DNA from: Gracilimonas sp031581265
GTDB taxonomy: Bacteria > Bacteroidota > Rhodothermia > Balneolales > Balneolaceae
Reading direction: 5' to 3'
DNA: 64,000 nucleotides
Assembly (NCBI RefSeq): GCF_031581265.1
Contig: NZ_JAVLBQ010000008.1
Location: 1 to 64,000, forward strand
The position numbers were made by a program, and so were the translations under genes. How positions within the stretch are numbered: position 1 is the stretch's first letter; each line of letters starts with the position of its first letter. The notes under the pieces were generated by a model, which saw only the letters and a program-made list of their open reading frames with translations, made no database searches and was not told the DNA's origin. Shown here piece by piece: positions 8,815 to 17,122 of this stretch.

Positions 8815-9420
8815 TTACTCCAATCCGAATATATCCTGACCCGAAGCCTCAAATTCATCATGTGCTGCCAAAAAATTCTCCTTTCCCCCAAATAAATCGA
8901 GTGTCTTTTCCATATTCAAAAAATCATGAGACTCCTTTTTTCCGATATAACAGGGATAAGATGAGAAGGGATATTGCTTATAGGAAATTGAATACCCATG
9001 CTTATCCGGATTTTGATGAACATAAATTATCACCCGTCTAAAATATTCTTCGCTTTCAACAATCTTTCGTTTGAAGTTCTTTTGGAAGAGACTTCCAACC
9101 CTATCCTCTTGATGGTTTATTGCCTGTGCATATCCATTAAATAAATGAGAAAGCTGTTTTGATGGAGATAGCGGGAATTTAAAATCTAATTGTTGAGATA
9201 TGATAATTTCCTGCTGTTGGGACTCAGGCCTGACACTTATAATCATATGAAAGTGATTATTTAAAAGGCAAAACGCATAGGTCTCAAATACCGGGTAACA
9301 GTAGTAAAAATATTTTTGAAGAAAGTAATCGTAGTTTTCTTCCTTGTAAAAAAGACTCTCCCTGTTGTTTCCCCTATTATAAATGTGATAATATCTATTT
9401 GATAATAGCGACACTGACAT
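8815..9420 (-). mobile_element. REP-associated tyrosine transposase (RAYT, Y1/HUH family)
   Basis: A 201-residue single-strand transposase of the Y1 HUH class. The HUH metal-binding motif is HFH (H56-F57-H58 in LLNNHFHMII). The likely nucleophile is the tyrosine in 'IIYVHQNPDKHG' (Y133), matching the Y-I-H-x-NP signature of RAYTs. The N-terminus 'YYHIYNRGNNRESLF' is also typical. RAYTs cut and join REP hairpins and are domesticated, usually present once per genome. This copy is bracketed by two nearly identical two-hairpin REP blocks, its expected substrate. The start is ATG at 9420, and the gene ends inside the left-hand repeat environment. Confidence 0.9.
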
Positions 9421-9503
9421 ACAATAATCTACTTTTATTGTATTAGACCTGCAATATTGATGTTGTGAGAACGGAATTTTACTTCTACTTCTTTCCTAAA
9501 GCC

Positions 9504-9618
9504 AACCCATCCAGAGTATTTAACCGCTGGATGAGTTTACCAATTTTCCTATTTCCTCACTTTTTATTCTATACACATTCAGGAAACTCTTCCAGCGGTT
9601 GCAATCCCTGGAAGAGTT
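9504..9618. repeat. REP/BIME element right of the RAYT gene (two hairpins)
   Basis: A direct copy of the block at 8683-8796. AACCCATCCAG (9504-9514) pairs with CTGGATGAGTT (9527-9537, one mismatch) and AACTCTTCCAG (9585-9595) pairs with CTGGAAGAGTT (9608-9618). The intervening spacer is also conserved, so the two blocks are true duplicates and not chance hairpins. Confidence 0.85.
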
Positions 9619-9664
9619 GGATTTAAGCATTGGGTTTAGCGTGAGCTATTAAGAAGTTTCCATT

Positions 9665-9997
9665 CTATCCCACACATATTACACAACGAGTAGTATGCGG
9701 CATATATTCAAGCCGACCAAAAGGGATCACATCCCCGCATTTTGTACAGATCCCAAACTTGTCAGACTCAGAGTTTTCGAGGGCTCGCTCCAGTTTTTTC
9801 AGCTCTTTCTTTTTTTCTCTCAGGGAAGATTCATTGATCGATTTATTATTGATGGCATCCATTCGTGATACACGACCTATGGAGGCATCCAAAGGAATGG
9901 GTTTTACAAGCTCAGTTAGTTCCTCAATATCTGCTTTTGTACTCTCAATCCTCGTATGTATGATTTCGATCAGCTTTTCTTTTTCTGATTGTGTCAT
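9665..9997 (-). CDS. DksA/TraR-type C4 zinc-finger protein
   Basis: A 110-residue protein with an N-terminal coiled coil and a C-terminal C4 zinc finger: CTKCG near residue 84 and CVIC at the very end (C-x2-C...C-x2-C). DksA/TraR proteins reach into the secondary channel of RNA polymerase and tune initiation, often with ppGpp. The coiled-coil hairpin lacks an obvious DksA-type Asp-x-x-Asp-x-Ala tip and instead carries 'IPLDASIGRVSRMDAINN', which is common in the shorter TraR-like members. Its role as a transcription factor is therefore likely but not certain. Confidence 0.85.
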   Translation of the reverse strand: MTQSEKEKLIEIIHTRIESTKADIEELTELVKPIPLDASIGRVSRMDAINNKSINESSLREKKKELKKLERALENSESDKFGICTKCGDVIPFGRLEYMPHTTRCVICVG

Positions 9998-10057
9998 CTT
10001 TTGATACTTTTAAACGTTAAACCAATGCCAACGTATTTTATCGATAAATGCGCTTAA

Positions 10058-11527
10058 TTAATTCGAAGATATCATACCAAGGGCTTCTTCCATACCCAAT
10101 AATGATCTTCTTCGATCCGGTGTGCGGGCCAATTGTTTTTCATATGCATCATGAGCTTCGTGGTATTGGCCTAAATCCAAAAGCACATCTCCGAGTAATT
10201 CGTGTGATGGCTTCACAATTGTAGGTGGTCCGAAATCTACCGGAAGTGCAGATTCTGCCGCTACTGCTTCCTCAAGCAGCGCTAATCCTTCTTCCTCATT
10301 TCCTTCCTCAATAAGCAACAAACTTTTAATTTGATTCATCTGGATATTACGTTCCTCGCTTTCGGGAATATCCATTATTGCATTAAGACTTTCACGGGCT
10401 TGCTCCGTTTCACCCTGCTGAACCGCAGAATAGGCCGAAGTAAATAAATAATTTAAATTGGTCGGATTACTTTCAAGTGACCATTCTTCTGATGCATCCC
10501 AATTTTCAGTATCTACGATATAATGCCCTCTCATAATTGAAAAATGCCATATTTCGCTCCCCGTTGGATTTCCTTCAACTCTTTCCATGCATGTGCTTAG
10601 TACTTCCTCGGCTTCATTATATTCTCCGGTTTGAAGGTAACCGTATTCCAGCCACCAGGTATAGTGCCCACATACAGTCGGCGGCTCCCCCAATTCCTGT
10701 TGTCGATTTTGTTGTACGTCACGGGCTACAATATTGGCATCGATGGTTTCTTCCCACATGCCCAAGGCCAAAAATATATGAGAAGTCATATGTTGAGCAT
10801 GAGCAGCAGAGGGTGCAATTTCTGAATACGCTTTCCCCATAGGCAGTCCCAAGGGAGCATGCACGGGATCATCAAAGGAATGGATTAGATAATGTGCTGC
10901 ACCGGGGTGGTCATCGTTTTCATTCCACACATCAAATAACTCAGCTGCTGCTTTCATGTACGTGCCGTAGTCGCGACCTTCGTGGGCACTTCCTAAAATT
11001 GACAAGCCATAAAACGCCGTAATTTCGTGATCATCCGGGTATTTCTCGTGAAGTTCAGCCATGAATTCTCTATATAAATCATCTCTTTCCTTCTTTTTTT
11101 TCCCTTCACTTTCAGCTGTATTTCCATATAGTATTTCGAGAGACATCAATAAATCTTTTTCCCGCTGTGTAGCAGCTTTAGCCTGTCGTTCTTCAACAGT
11201 GTCGCCTAAATTTGTCAGCACTTCCATAGCGGCGTCTCGATCTTGCTGAAACCAAATGGGATGATTATGTGATTTTGCCTCACCATAATGCGCCATCACA
11301 AAGTCCGGATCAATTTCCCTTGCCCGTTGAAAGGCACGAGCGGCGTCTTCATATTCGAAATTGTGAAGAAACTTCATTCCTTCAATGAAATCAGCTTGCG
11401 CTGCTTCATCACCGGAATTTGGGAAATCGATAGTTCCGAGTAGATTATCCTGAGCGAATACCTGACTGGAAAAAACTAATCCAATAGAGATAAATAGAGA
11501 GACGAAGGTAACAGAAAGTAATTTCAT
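10058..11527 (-). CDS. secreted tetratricopeptide-repeat protein
   Basis: A 489-residue protein with a clear signal peptide (MKLLSVTFVSLFISIGLVFS...QVFAQ, cleavage near residue 25). TPR-like helices follow, including 'GMKFLHNFEYEDAARAFQRAREIDPDF' (quoted only as a landmark region, residues about 50-76) and 'LGQYHEAHDAYEKQLARTPDRRRSLLGM' near the C-terminus. The middle contains conserved His-rich stretches (PGAAHYLIHSFDDP, HAQHMTSHIF) seen in a family of uncharacterised secreted TPR proteins. No catalytic function can be assigned. It is transcribed alone, with a REP hairpin separating it from the amidohydrolase gene upstream. Confidence 0.8.
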   Translation of the reverse strand: MKLLSVTFVSLFISIGLVFSSQVFAQDNLLGTIDFPNSGDEAAQADFIEGMKFLHNFEYEDAARAFQRAREIDPDFVMAHYGEAKSHNHPIWFQQDRDAAMEVLTNLGDTVEERQAKAATQREKDLLMSLEILYGNTAESEGKKKKERDDLYREFMAELHEKYPDDHEITAFYGLSILGSAHEGRDYGTYMKAAAELFDVWNENDDHPGAAHYLIHSFDDPVHAPLGLPMGKAYSEIAPSAAHAQHMTSHIFLALGMWEETIDANIVARDVQQNRQQELGEPPTVCGHYTWWLEYGYLQTGEYNEAEEVLSTCMERVEGNPTGSEIWHFSIMRGHYIVDTENWDASEEWSLESNPTNLNYLFTSAYSAVQQGETEQARESLNAIMDIPESEERNIQMNQIKSLLLIEEGNEEEGLALLEEAVAAESALPVDFGPPTIVKPSHELLGDVLLDLGQYHEAHDAYEKQLARTPDRRRSLLGMEEALGMISSN

Positions 11528-11631
11528 AAGACTGAAATTTATTGGTTTTTGGCTACTCTAATGATATACAAAATTGATGAGTAAAATTGAAGTGGAATAA
11601 GGATTGGAATTCATTGCACTGCCCCAAAATA

Positions 11632-11696
11632 AACCCTTCCAGGGTTTTGAGTATCCAGCTTGATTCAACCTTTATTGCCTTAACCCTGGAAGGGTT
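11632..11696. repeat. single-hairpin REP copy
   Basis: AACCCTTCCAGGGTT (11632-11646) is a perfect 15-base inverted match to AACCCTGGAAGGGTT (11682-11696). The right flank GGATTTAGC matches the GGATTTAAGC that follows the RAYT-flanking copies, marking this as the same REP family about 2 kb away. It lies between two genes of the same strand. Confidence 0.8.
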
Positions 11697-11713
11697 GGAT
11701 TTAGCTTTCCAAA

Positions 11714-13117
11714 CTATTCCCCAACTTCCATCATCTCCCCTTTTATCATGACGTGGGTAAGGCTTCGCATATTAGAAATATCTTCGGAGGGATTTTCGTC
11801 CATCATAATCAGGTTCCCAAATTTACCGCGTTCAAGCGTACCAAAATCATCTAAGCGGCGCATGGCCATGGCTCCATTTTTAGTCGCCATAACAATCAGA
11901 TCTTCGGGAGTAATACCCACTTTCTGCATCATTTCCATTTCATCAAAAATCGATATTCCGTGAAGTGTACCCGGATTCCCTGCATCGGTTCCAACCACAA
12001 TAGGAATTCCCGCTTCATATAAAGTCTTCAAATTTTGAAGCATTAAATCAGATGTCATATCGGTCTCAGGATCAAAATCCCGGAGCCTTTCCTTAAAACC
12101 ATCAGTTATCCTTGGATGATCCTGAAACTGAGAGGAGGTAGTTATCAATTCTCTCGTTTTCTGATCCACACATCCATTAGGGTCGTCAATGGGAATAGGG
12201 GCAATATCAGCAGCGCCTCTATAGGCAACCATATATCCGGCTCCCACAATTAGCGTAGGATTGTAAATTGTCCCCTCCTCTTTCGCCAATTCAATAAATT
12301 CTTCATCAACTTCCTGATCCTCCACGCTGTGTACTAATAATTTGGCTCCATTTCTTATAGCCGCCTTAGCCTGCTCAAGGGTTGTGGCATGTGCAATCAT
12401 CTGGTTTCCATGTTTTTCAATTTCCCGGGCAGCTGTCTCAACACGATTCATATATTCCTCGCTATCTGCACGCAGCATCCAAAACTTTATACCTGTGCTT
12501 CCCAAAGCAGACATATACTGAACCATTTCCACCCCGGTCTCTTCGGAATCGAGCTGAACTAAAACACGGTCTGATGGAAGGTCAAAAGGAGCGCCGGGAA
12601 CGGGAGTAAGCAATGGTCCTGCCGCTGCAACATGGGGAGCTTTTGGGTTTTGCTCGGCTTCTTCCTGAAGCCCTACCGACCAACTCATTCCCCCTACATC
12701 GTAAACGCCAGTCACACCGGAACAAAGATACGTATCGTAATAGCGTTGTGGATTCTTCTCTTGATAAGCTGCGACTTGAGGAAACGGGTAGGTTTCATTT
12801 AAATCCATGGCATCGGGACGGCTATCAAAAAAGCCGGTTTGGAAAAAGTGCATATGTGCGTCTATCATACCCGGTGTGATAAATTTCCCGGAGGCATCAA
12901 TTACTTCACTGCCCATTGGGATAGAACAGTCTCCTGCAGAACCTATACAATCAATTTTATCATTTCGGATAATGATTTCACTGTTTTCAATTGGAGCATC
13001 CCCGGTACCGTCATACACCGTAGCTCCTTTGATGACCGTATATTCAGTTTCGCCTTCATTTCCGGAACAGGAGAATAGAAGTGATGATAATCCCAGGATT
13101 AGAATCAAATATCGCAT
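11714..13117 (-). CDS. amidohydrolase-family lipoprotein (imidazolonepropionase-like)
   Basis: A 467-residue metal-dependent hydrolase with a lipoprotein signal (LSSLLFSC, lipidated Cys17), so it is probably anchored in a cell envelope membrane. Metal ligands appear in order: HxH in IDAHMHFF, a lysine in TGIKFW that could be carboxylated, His in MIAHATT and LLVHSVED, and the catalytic Asp in VVGTDAGNP. The family hydrolyses amides and cyclic ureas, including dipeptides (Xaa-Pro and Xaa-Arg types). With an S9 peptidase divergent to it, a role in peptide breakdown is plausible. The exact substrate is not readable. Confidence 0.85.
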   Translation of the reverse strand: MRYLILILGLSSLLFSCSGNEGETEYTVIKGATVYDGTGDAPIENSEIIIRNDKIDCIGSAGDCSIPMGSEVIDASGKFITPGMIDAHMHFFQTGFFDSRPDAMDLNETYPFPQVAAYQEKNPQRYYDTYLCSGVTGVYDVGGMSWSVGLQEEAEQNPKAPHVAAAGPLLTPVPGAPFDLPSDRVLVQLDSEETGVEMVQYMSALGSTGIKFWMLRADSEEYMNRVETAAREIEKHGNQMIAHATTLEQAKAAIRNGAKLLVHSVEDQEVDEEFIELAKEEGTIYNPTLIVGAGYMVAYRGAADIAPIPIDDPNGCVDQKTRELITTSSQFQDHPRITDGFKERLRDFDPETDMTSDLMLQNLKTLYEAGIPIVVGTDAGNPGTLHGISIFDEMEMMQKVGITPEDLIVMATKNGAMAMRRLDDFGTLERGKFGNLIMMDENPSEDISNMRSLTHVMIKGEMMEVGE

Positions 13118-13303
13118 AACATTATTTTGGGTTGGATTGAGTTCAGAATAAAGCCATAATACCTATCATTTCAAACTCACTGATGTTTATTTAATCCTTG
13201 TTTTTTTAAGTTCATATTGAATTCACATAATATTCGGTGATTACTTTCAGTTTATTTTCAGGATTTTGCACAAAAACTATCAATTTCAGTTAAGGAGGAA
13301 TCT

Positions 13304-15346
13304 ATGATTCTATCAAATAGAGTACTTTCAAAAGTGGCTATGGTTTTCTTTGTTGCCATTTTTGCGGGATTCGGATCGATGTGTTATGCACAAAATGGCT
13401 TGACACCTGAACAGGTTGCCAAAATGAAAAGTGTAGGCTCGGTGTATCTGTCTCCGGATGGTTCTACTGCTGCATACACCGTATCGGTACCGGCTGACCC
13501 TTTCAAAAATAATGCACCGGCCAGCTCTCATCTTTACTTAATGGATGTTGAAACAGGAGACACAAAACCATTTATCACAGGTAGAAGTGTAAGTGGAATT
13601 GCCTTTCGCCCAAATCATAACAGCATAACCTATTTAGATCGTCAGGACGGAGACAATACTCGTTCCATCTACGAAATTTCGCTGAATGGCGGTGAAGCAC
13701 AAAAACTTTACTCCTTCAAAACTAATATTGTAGGATATGAATGGGCACCGGATGGAAATCATATTGTTTTCAGGGCTACAGAACCTAAAGAGAGTAAAGA
13801 CTCTCCGCTACCATATCAGCCCGAAATATATGAGGAAAACCTCACCAACACCTGGGCCTATATTCAAAATGTATCGCGAGATGGCCATATGCCACACCGC
13901 ATCCCATTAGAAGGCAGCGTTTATACCGCGCACTGGAGCCCGGATCAATCAAAACTGGCGGTGGCGGTTGCACCAACCCCGTTAGTGGATGATTTCTATA
14001 TGGCGCAGAAGGTGTTCGTCATCGATCATATGAGTCGTGATGTTTTAGCAGAAGTGGATCATACCGGGAAACTCGGACAGTTTACATGGAGTCCCGATGG
14101 AAGTAAAATTGCTATGATTGCAGCAGCAAATATCAACGATCCCATTGACGGCCGACTCAAAATAGTGAACCCGGAAGACGGCTCAACTACGCTACTCAGA
14201 GAAGATTTCAAAGGGAAGTTTGAGCAAATTGAGTGGGCTGACAATAACACATTGCATTACCTGGCAAGTAAAGGGGTTTGGTCAGAATTTGGAAGTATCC
14301 GAAGTGACGGAAGCCAAATGGATGCCATTGTCCCTACCGGCGGACCTATTATAAATGGATTTGCTCATTCGACTGATGGAACACATGTTTTTGATGTAAA
14401 CACCCCCTCACACCCTGATGAGTTGTACTTGATGAAACAAGGTGATGACAGTCCTCAACGCATCACAAACAGCAATCCATGGTTGGATGATATTGAAATG
14501 GGTGAACAGGAAGCCATCACTTATACCACAGACGATGGTTTTGAAATCGAAGGCGTCCTTATCTATCCGCTTGATTATCAGGAAAACAGTCGATATCCGG
14601 TAATCACGATCGTGCACGGTGGACCTGAAGCTCATTATGACAATGGCTGGCTAACTGATTATTCTGATGCCGGTCAGGTTGGAGCCGCTCAGGGCTATGT
14701 CGTCTTCTATCCCAATTACCGGGGAAGTACCGGGCGCGGAATTGATTTTGCTATGAGCAGTCAAGGTGATTTAGCCGGAGCTGAATTCGATGATATTGTA
14801 GAAGGCGTTGACTACCTGATTGACCAAGGTGTTGCTGATGAAGACAAAGTTGGTGTAACCGGAGGTTCTTACGGAGGATATGCCACGGCCTGGATGAGCA
14901 CAAAATACAGCGATCGATTTGCTGCCGGTGTGATGTTTGTGGGAATCAGTAACAACCTCTCAAAATGGGGAACTTCTGATATCCCGGAAGAGCTCTATCA
15001 CGTGCATGCCCGCAAACGCATTTGGGAAGACTACCAAGATTACCTGGAGCGAAGCCCAATTTATCATGTTGATAATGCGGAAACCCCTTTGCTTATAATG
15101 CATGGGAAAGAAGATACGCGGGTTGATCCCGGCCAATCGTATGAACTCTATCGGCATATTAAAACCAGAACAGATACTCCGGTTCGTTTAGTTCTTTATC
15201 CGGGTGAAGGTCATGGTAACAGAAATGCCACTGCTCAGTATGATTATAACCTAAGGTCTATGCGATGGTTTAACCAGTATCTAAAAGGTGAGAAAGAACG
15301 ACCTGATACTGAGTTGGATATTGAAGAGGTACGCATAGAAAACTAA
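13304..15346 (+). CDS. secreted S9 family prolyl oligopeptidase-type peptidase
   Basis: A 680-residue serine peptidase with a signal peptide ending near 'MCYAQNG' (about residue 30), an N-terminal beta-propeller (about 40-400; repeated 'SPDGS' and 'APDGN' turns) and a C-terminal alpha/beta hydrolase. The nucleophile is S522 in GGSYGGY, the acid lies in HGKEDTRVDP and the histidine in GEGHGNRN. Such enzymes remove dipeptides or cleave small peptides in the periplasm. The ATG at 13304 is preceded by a very strong AAGGAGGA ribosome site, which fixes the start. A strong terminator follows. Confidence 0.93.
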   Translation: MILSNRVLSKVAMVFFVAIFAGFGSMCYAQNGLTPEQVAKMKSVGSVYLSPDGSTAAYTVSVPADPFKNNAPASSHLYLMDVETGDTKPFITGRSVSGIAFRPNHNSITYLDRQDGDNTRSIYEISLNGGEAQKLYSFKTNIVGYEWAPDGNHIVFRATEPKESKDSPLPYQPEIYEENLTNTWAYIQNVSRDGHMPHRIPLEGSVYTAHWSPDQSKLAVAVAPTPLVDDFYMAQKVFVIDHMSRDVLAEVDHTGKLGQFTWSPDGSKIAMIAAANINDPIDGRLKIVNPEDGSTTLLREDFKGKFEQIEWADNNTLHYLASKGVWSEFGSIRSDGSQMDAIVPTGGPIINGFAHSTDGTHVFDVNTPSHPDELYLMKQGDDSPQRITNSNPWLDDIEMGEQEAITYTTDDGFEIEGVLIYPLDYQENSRYPVITIVHGGPEAHYDNGWLTDYSDAGQVGAAQGYVVFYPNYRGSTGRGIDFAMSSQGDLAGAEFDDIVEGVDYLIDQGVADEDKVGVTGGSYGGYATAWMSTKYSDRFAAGVMFVGISNNLSKWGTSDIPEELYHVHARKRIWEDYQDYLERSPIYHVDNAETPLLIMHGKEDTRVDPGQSYELYRHIKTRTDTPVRLVLYPGEGHGNRNATAQYDYNLRSMRWFNQYLKGEKERPDTELDIEEVRIEN

Positions 15347-15368
15347 ATAACAATAGGATTTAATACTA

Positions 15369-15402
15369 AGCCCCGATGGGTTAAATCCATCGGGGCTTTT
15401 TG
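15369..15402 (+). terminator. intrinsic terminator after the S9 peptidase gene
   Basis: AGCCCCGATGG (15369-15379) pairs perfectly with CCATCGGGGCT (15387-15397) and is followed by TTTTTG. It lies between convergent genes and would serve the forward one. Confidence 0.88.
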
Positions 15403-15427
15403 TTCTTCTACTTCAAATAAAAGTGTA

Positions 15428-15898
15428 TCAGATATTTGTAAAGTAATACCAGCCCATCATTCCTGCAGCAACAACTTTTAATCCGGTTGCAACCATAAAT
15501 CCAACAAAAGTGCCCAAGGCTGACTTCAATGCGCGATCAGATTTCTGCCCCGCTATAATTTCACCGACAAACGCTCCTAAAAGTGGTCCAACAACAAACC
15601 CAATGGGTGGAAAAAATAATCCTACAATCAAACCAACAACACTTCCCGTAACTGCAAAAGGCGAGCCCCCTGATTTTTTAGTGGCCCAAGCCGGTATCAC
15701 ATTATCCAGCACAAAACCGAAAAGAATAACCAAGCCCAACCATATCAGCATAAAAGATACTGTGAAGGGAGCGTATAAAAGTTGAAGTATGAGCAGACCT
15801 GTATAGCTTATGGGGAGCCCCGGTAAAACAGGCAAAAATGCTCCAATAAAACCTGCAATAATGCACAAAGCGCCAAGTATGAGAAGTATTGTTTCCAT
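15428..15898 (-). CDS. DUF456 family small membrane protein
   Basis: A 156-residue integral membrane protein with four to five hydrophobic helices and glycine-rich turns. 'GAFLPVLPGLPISYTGLLIL' near residue 20, 'SGGSPFAVTGSVVG' and 'GPLLGAFVGEIIAG' are typical DUF456 features. The function of the family is unknown; the glycine-zipper-like stretches suggest tight packing or a small channel, which is speculation. It lies downstream of the MFS/hutH pair on the same strand with a 31-base gap, and so could be cotranscribed. Confidence 0.85.
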   Translation of the reverse strand: METILLILGALCIIAGFIGAFLPVLPGLPISYTGLLILQLLYAPFTVSFMLIWLGLVILFGFVLDNVIPAWATKKSGGSPFAVTGSVVGLIVGLFFPPIGFVVGPLLGAFVGEIIAGQKSDRALKSALGTFVGFMVATGLKVVAAGMMGWYYFTNI

Positions 15899-15929
15899 GT
15901 TTACCTACACGATTTAAGTGATGAAAATG

Positions 15930-17117
15930 TTACGTTAAAACTTTTTTATCAAATCTGTTGAGGGTTATCAAACCAAACAAGGGGCCAAACAGCAACATCC
16001 AGAATACATATGGGTTTTCTACGCTTACCCACGATAAAGTTACCAATTGAATACTTAAAATTGTGATTGCAAAGCCAATGCTATTTACGATAGTCAAACC
16101 AGTAGCTACATAGGAACGGTCTGCAGAACCGGCTACTAATGCCGAAAATTGAGGAGAATCAGAGACCACAAAAAATCCCCACATTACTAAAAAGAGAATA
16201 AATAACCATGTGGCAGATTCAAATAAGAAGGGAATCAACAAACAGGATAACCCTGACATGGACAAGGAGAAAAATGCCACTTTTTTACTTCCTACTTTAA
16301 TGGAAAAATGTCCGCCAATGGCACAACTGACTCCGCCAATCCCAATTATGATAAAGGACCATAAAGGCACATTCAAAGACCCGGAAGTTATATTATTATG
16401 ATAAGCCAGCATCACCGGGACGAAAGCCCAGAAAGCATAGAGCTCCCACATATGGCCAAAATACCCAAAAGCTGCTGATCTGAAATTTTTATCCCTGAAC
16501 AGAGTAAATAAAGCCGAAGGTTTAAATGCCCCTGCCTTTCCTTTAAAAGGTCCATCTTCTACCATCAAGTAAAGTAACAATCCCCCTGAAAAACTGAGAA
16601 TTGAAGTACTAATCAATACAAAACGCCAAGGCAAATCTCCCCCGGCATATTTCAGAAAATGAGGAAATGCGGTCCCTACAACCAAGGCTCCAACCAGGTA
16701 TCCCAGTGCTTTTCCTAATCCTTTTTTGTGCCAGTCTGAAGCTATTTTCATTCCTACCGGATAAATCCCGGCCAAGAAAAATCCTGTCAATATTCGAGCT
16801 GAAAGTACCTCAAAAAAACTATCCCCATAAATTATAAGAATATTGAAAAGGGCTCCCAAAAAAGAACAAGCTAAGAAGACTTTTACGGGAGAAATGCGAT
16901 CGGCAACATTCAGTATAGCAAAGATAAGCGTACCAATAATAAAACCGGCTTGTACGGCCATAGTGATATGGCCCACGGCCGACTCTCCCAAACCCAATTC
17001 AAAAATAAGATCGGGGACAACCGCATTGCCGGCAAACCAAAGTGAAGTTCCCGCAAATTGAGAGAATACAATTACAGGGAGAATATATTTTGGAATCGTT
17101 GGTTTATTTAAGGGCAT
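15930..17117 (-). CDS. MFS transporter next to hutH
   Basis: A 395-residue twelve-helix major facilitator protein. The early region 'FSQFAGTSLWFAGNAVVPDL' and the internal 'GFFLAGIYPVGMKIASDWHKK' (approximate residues 105-125) are typical of a nitrate/cyanate-like MFS branch. It starts five bases after the hutH stop, so the two are almost certainly cotranscribed. Uptake of histidine or release of urocanate is a reasonable guess from context, not from sequence. Confidence 0.85.
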   Translation of the reverse strand: MPLNKPTIPKYILPVIVFSQFAGTSLWFAGNAVVPDLIFELGLGESAVGHITMAVQAGFIIGTLIFAILNVADRISPVKVFLACSFLGALFNILIIYGDSFFEVLSARILTGFFLAGIYPVGMKIASDWHKKGLGKALGYLVGALVVGTAFPHFLKYAGGDLPWRFVLISTSILSFSGGLLLYLMVEDGPFKGKAGAFKPSALFTLFRDKNFRSAAFGYFGHMWELYAFWAFVPVMLAYHNNITSGSLNVPLWSFIIIGIGGVSCAIGGHFSIKVGSKKVAFFSLSMSGLSCLLIPFLFESATWLFILFLVMWGFFVVSDSPQFSALVAGSADRSYVATGLTIVNSIGFAITILSIQLVTLSWVSVENPYVFWMLLFGPLFGLITLNRFDKKVLT

Positions 17118-17122
17118 GTCAG

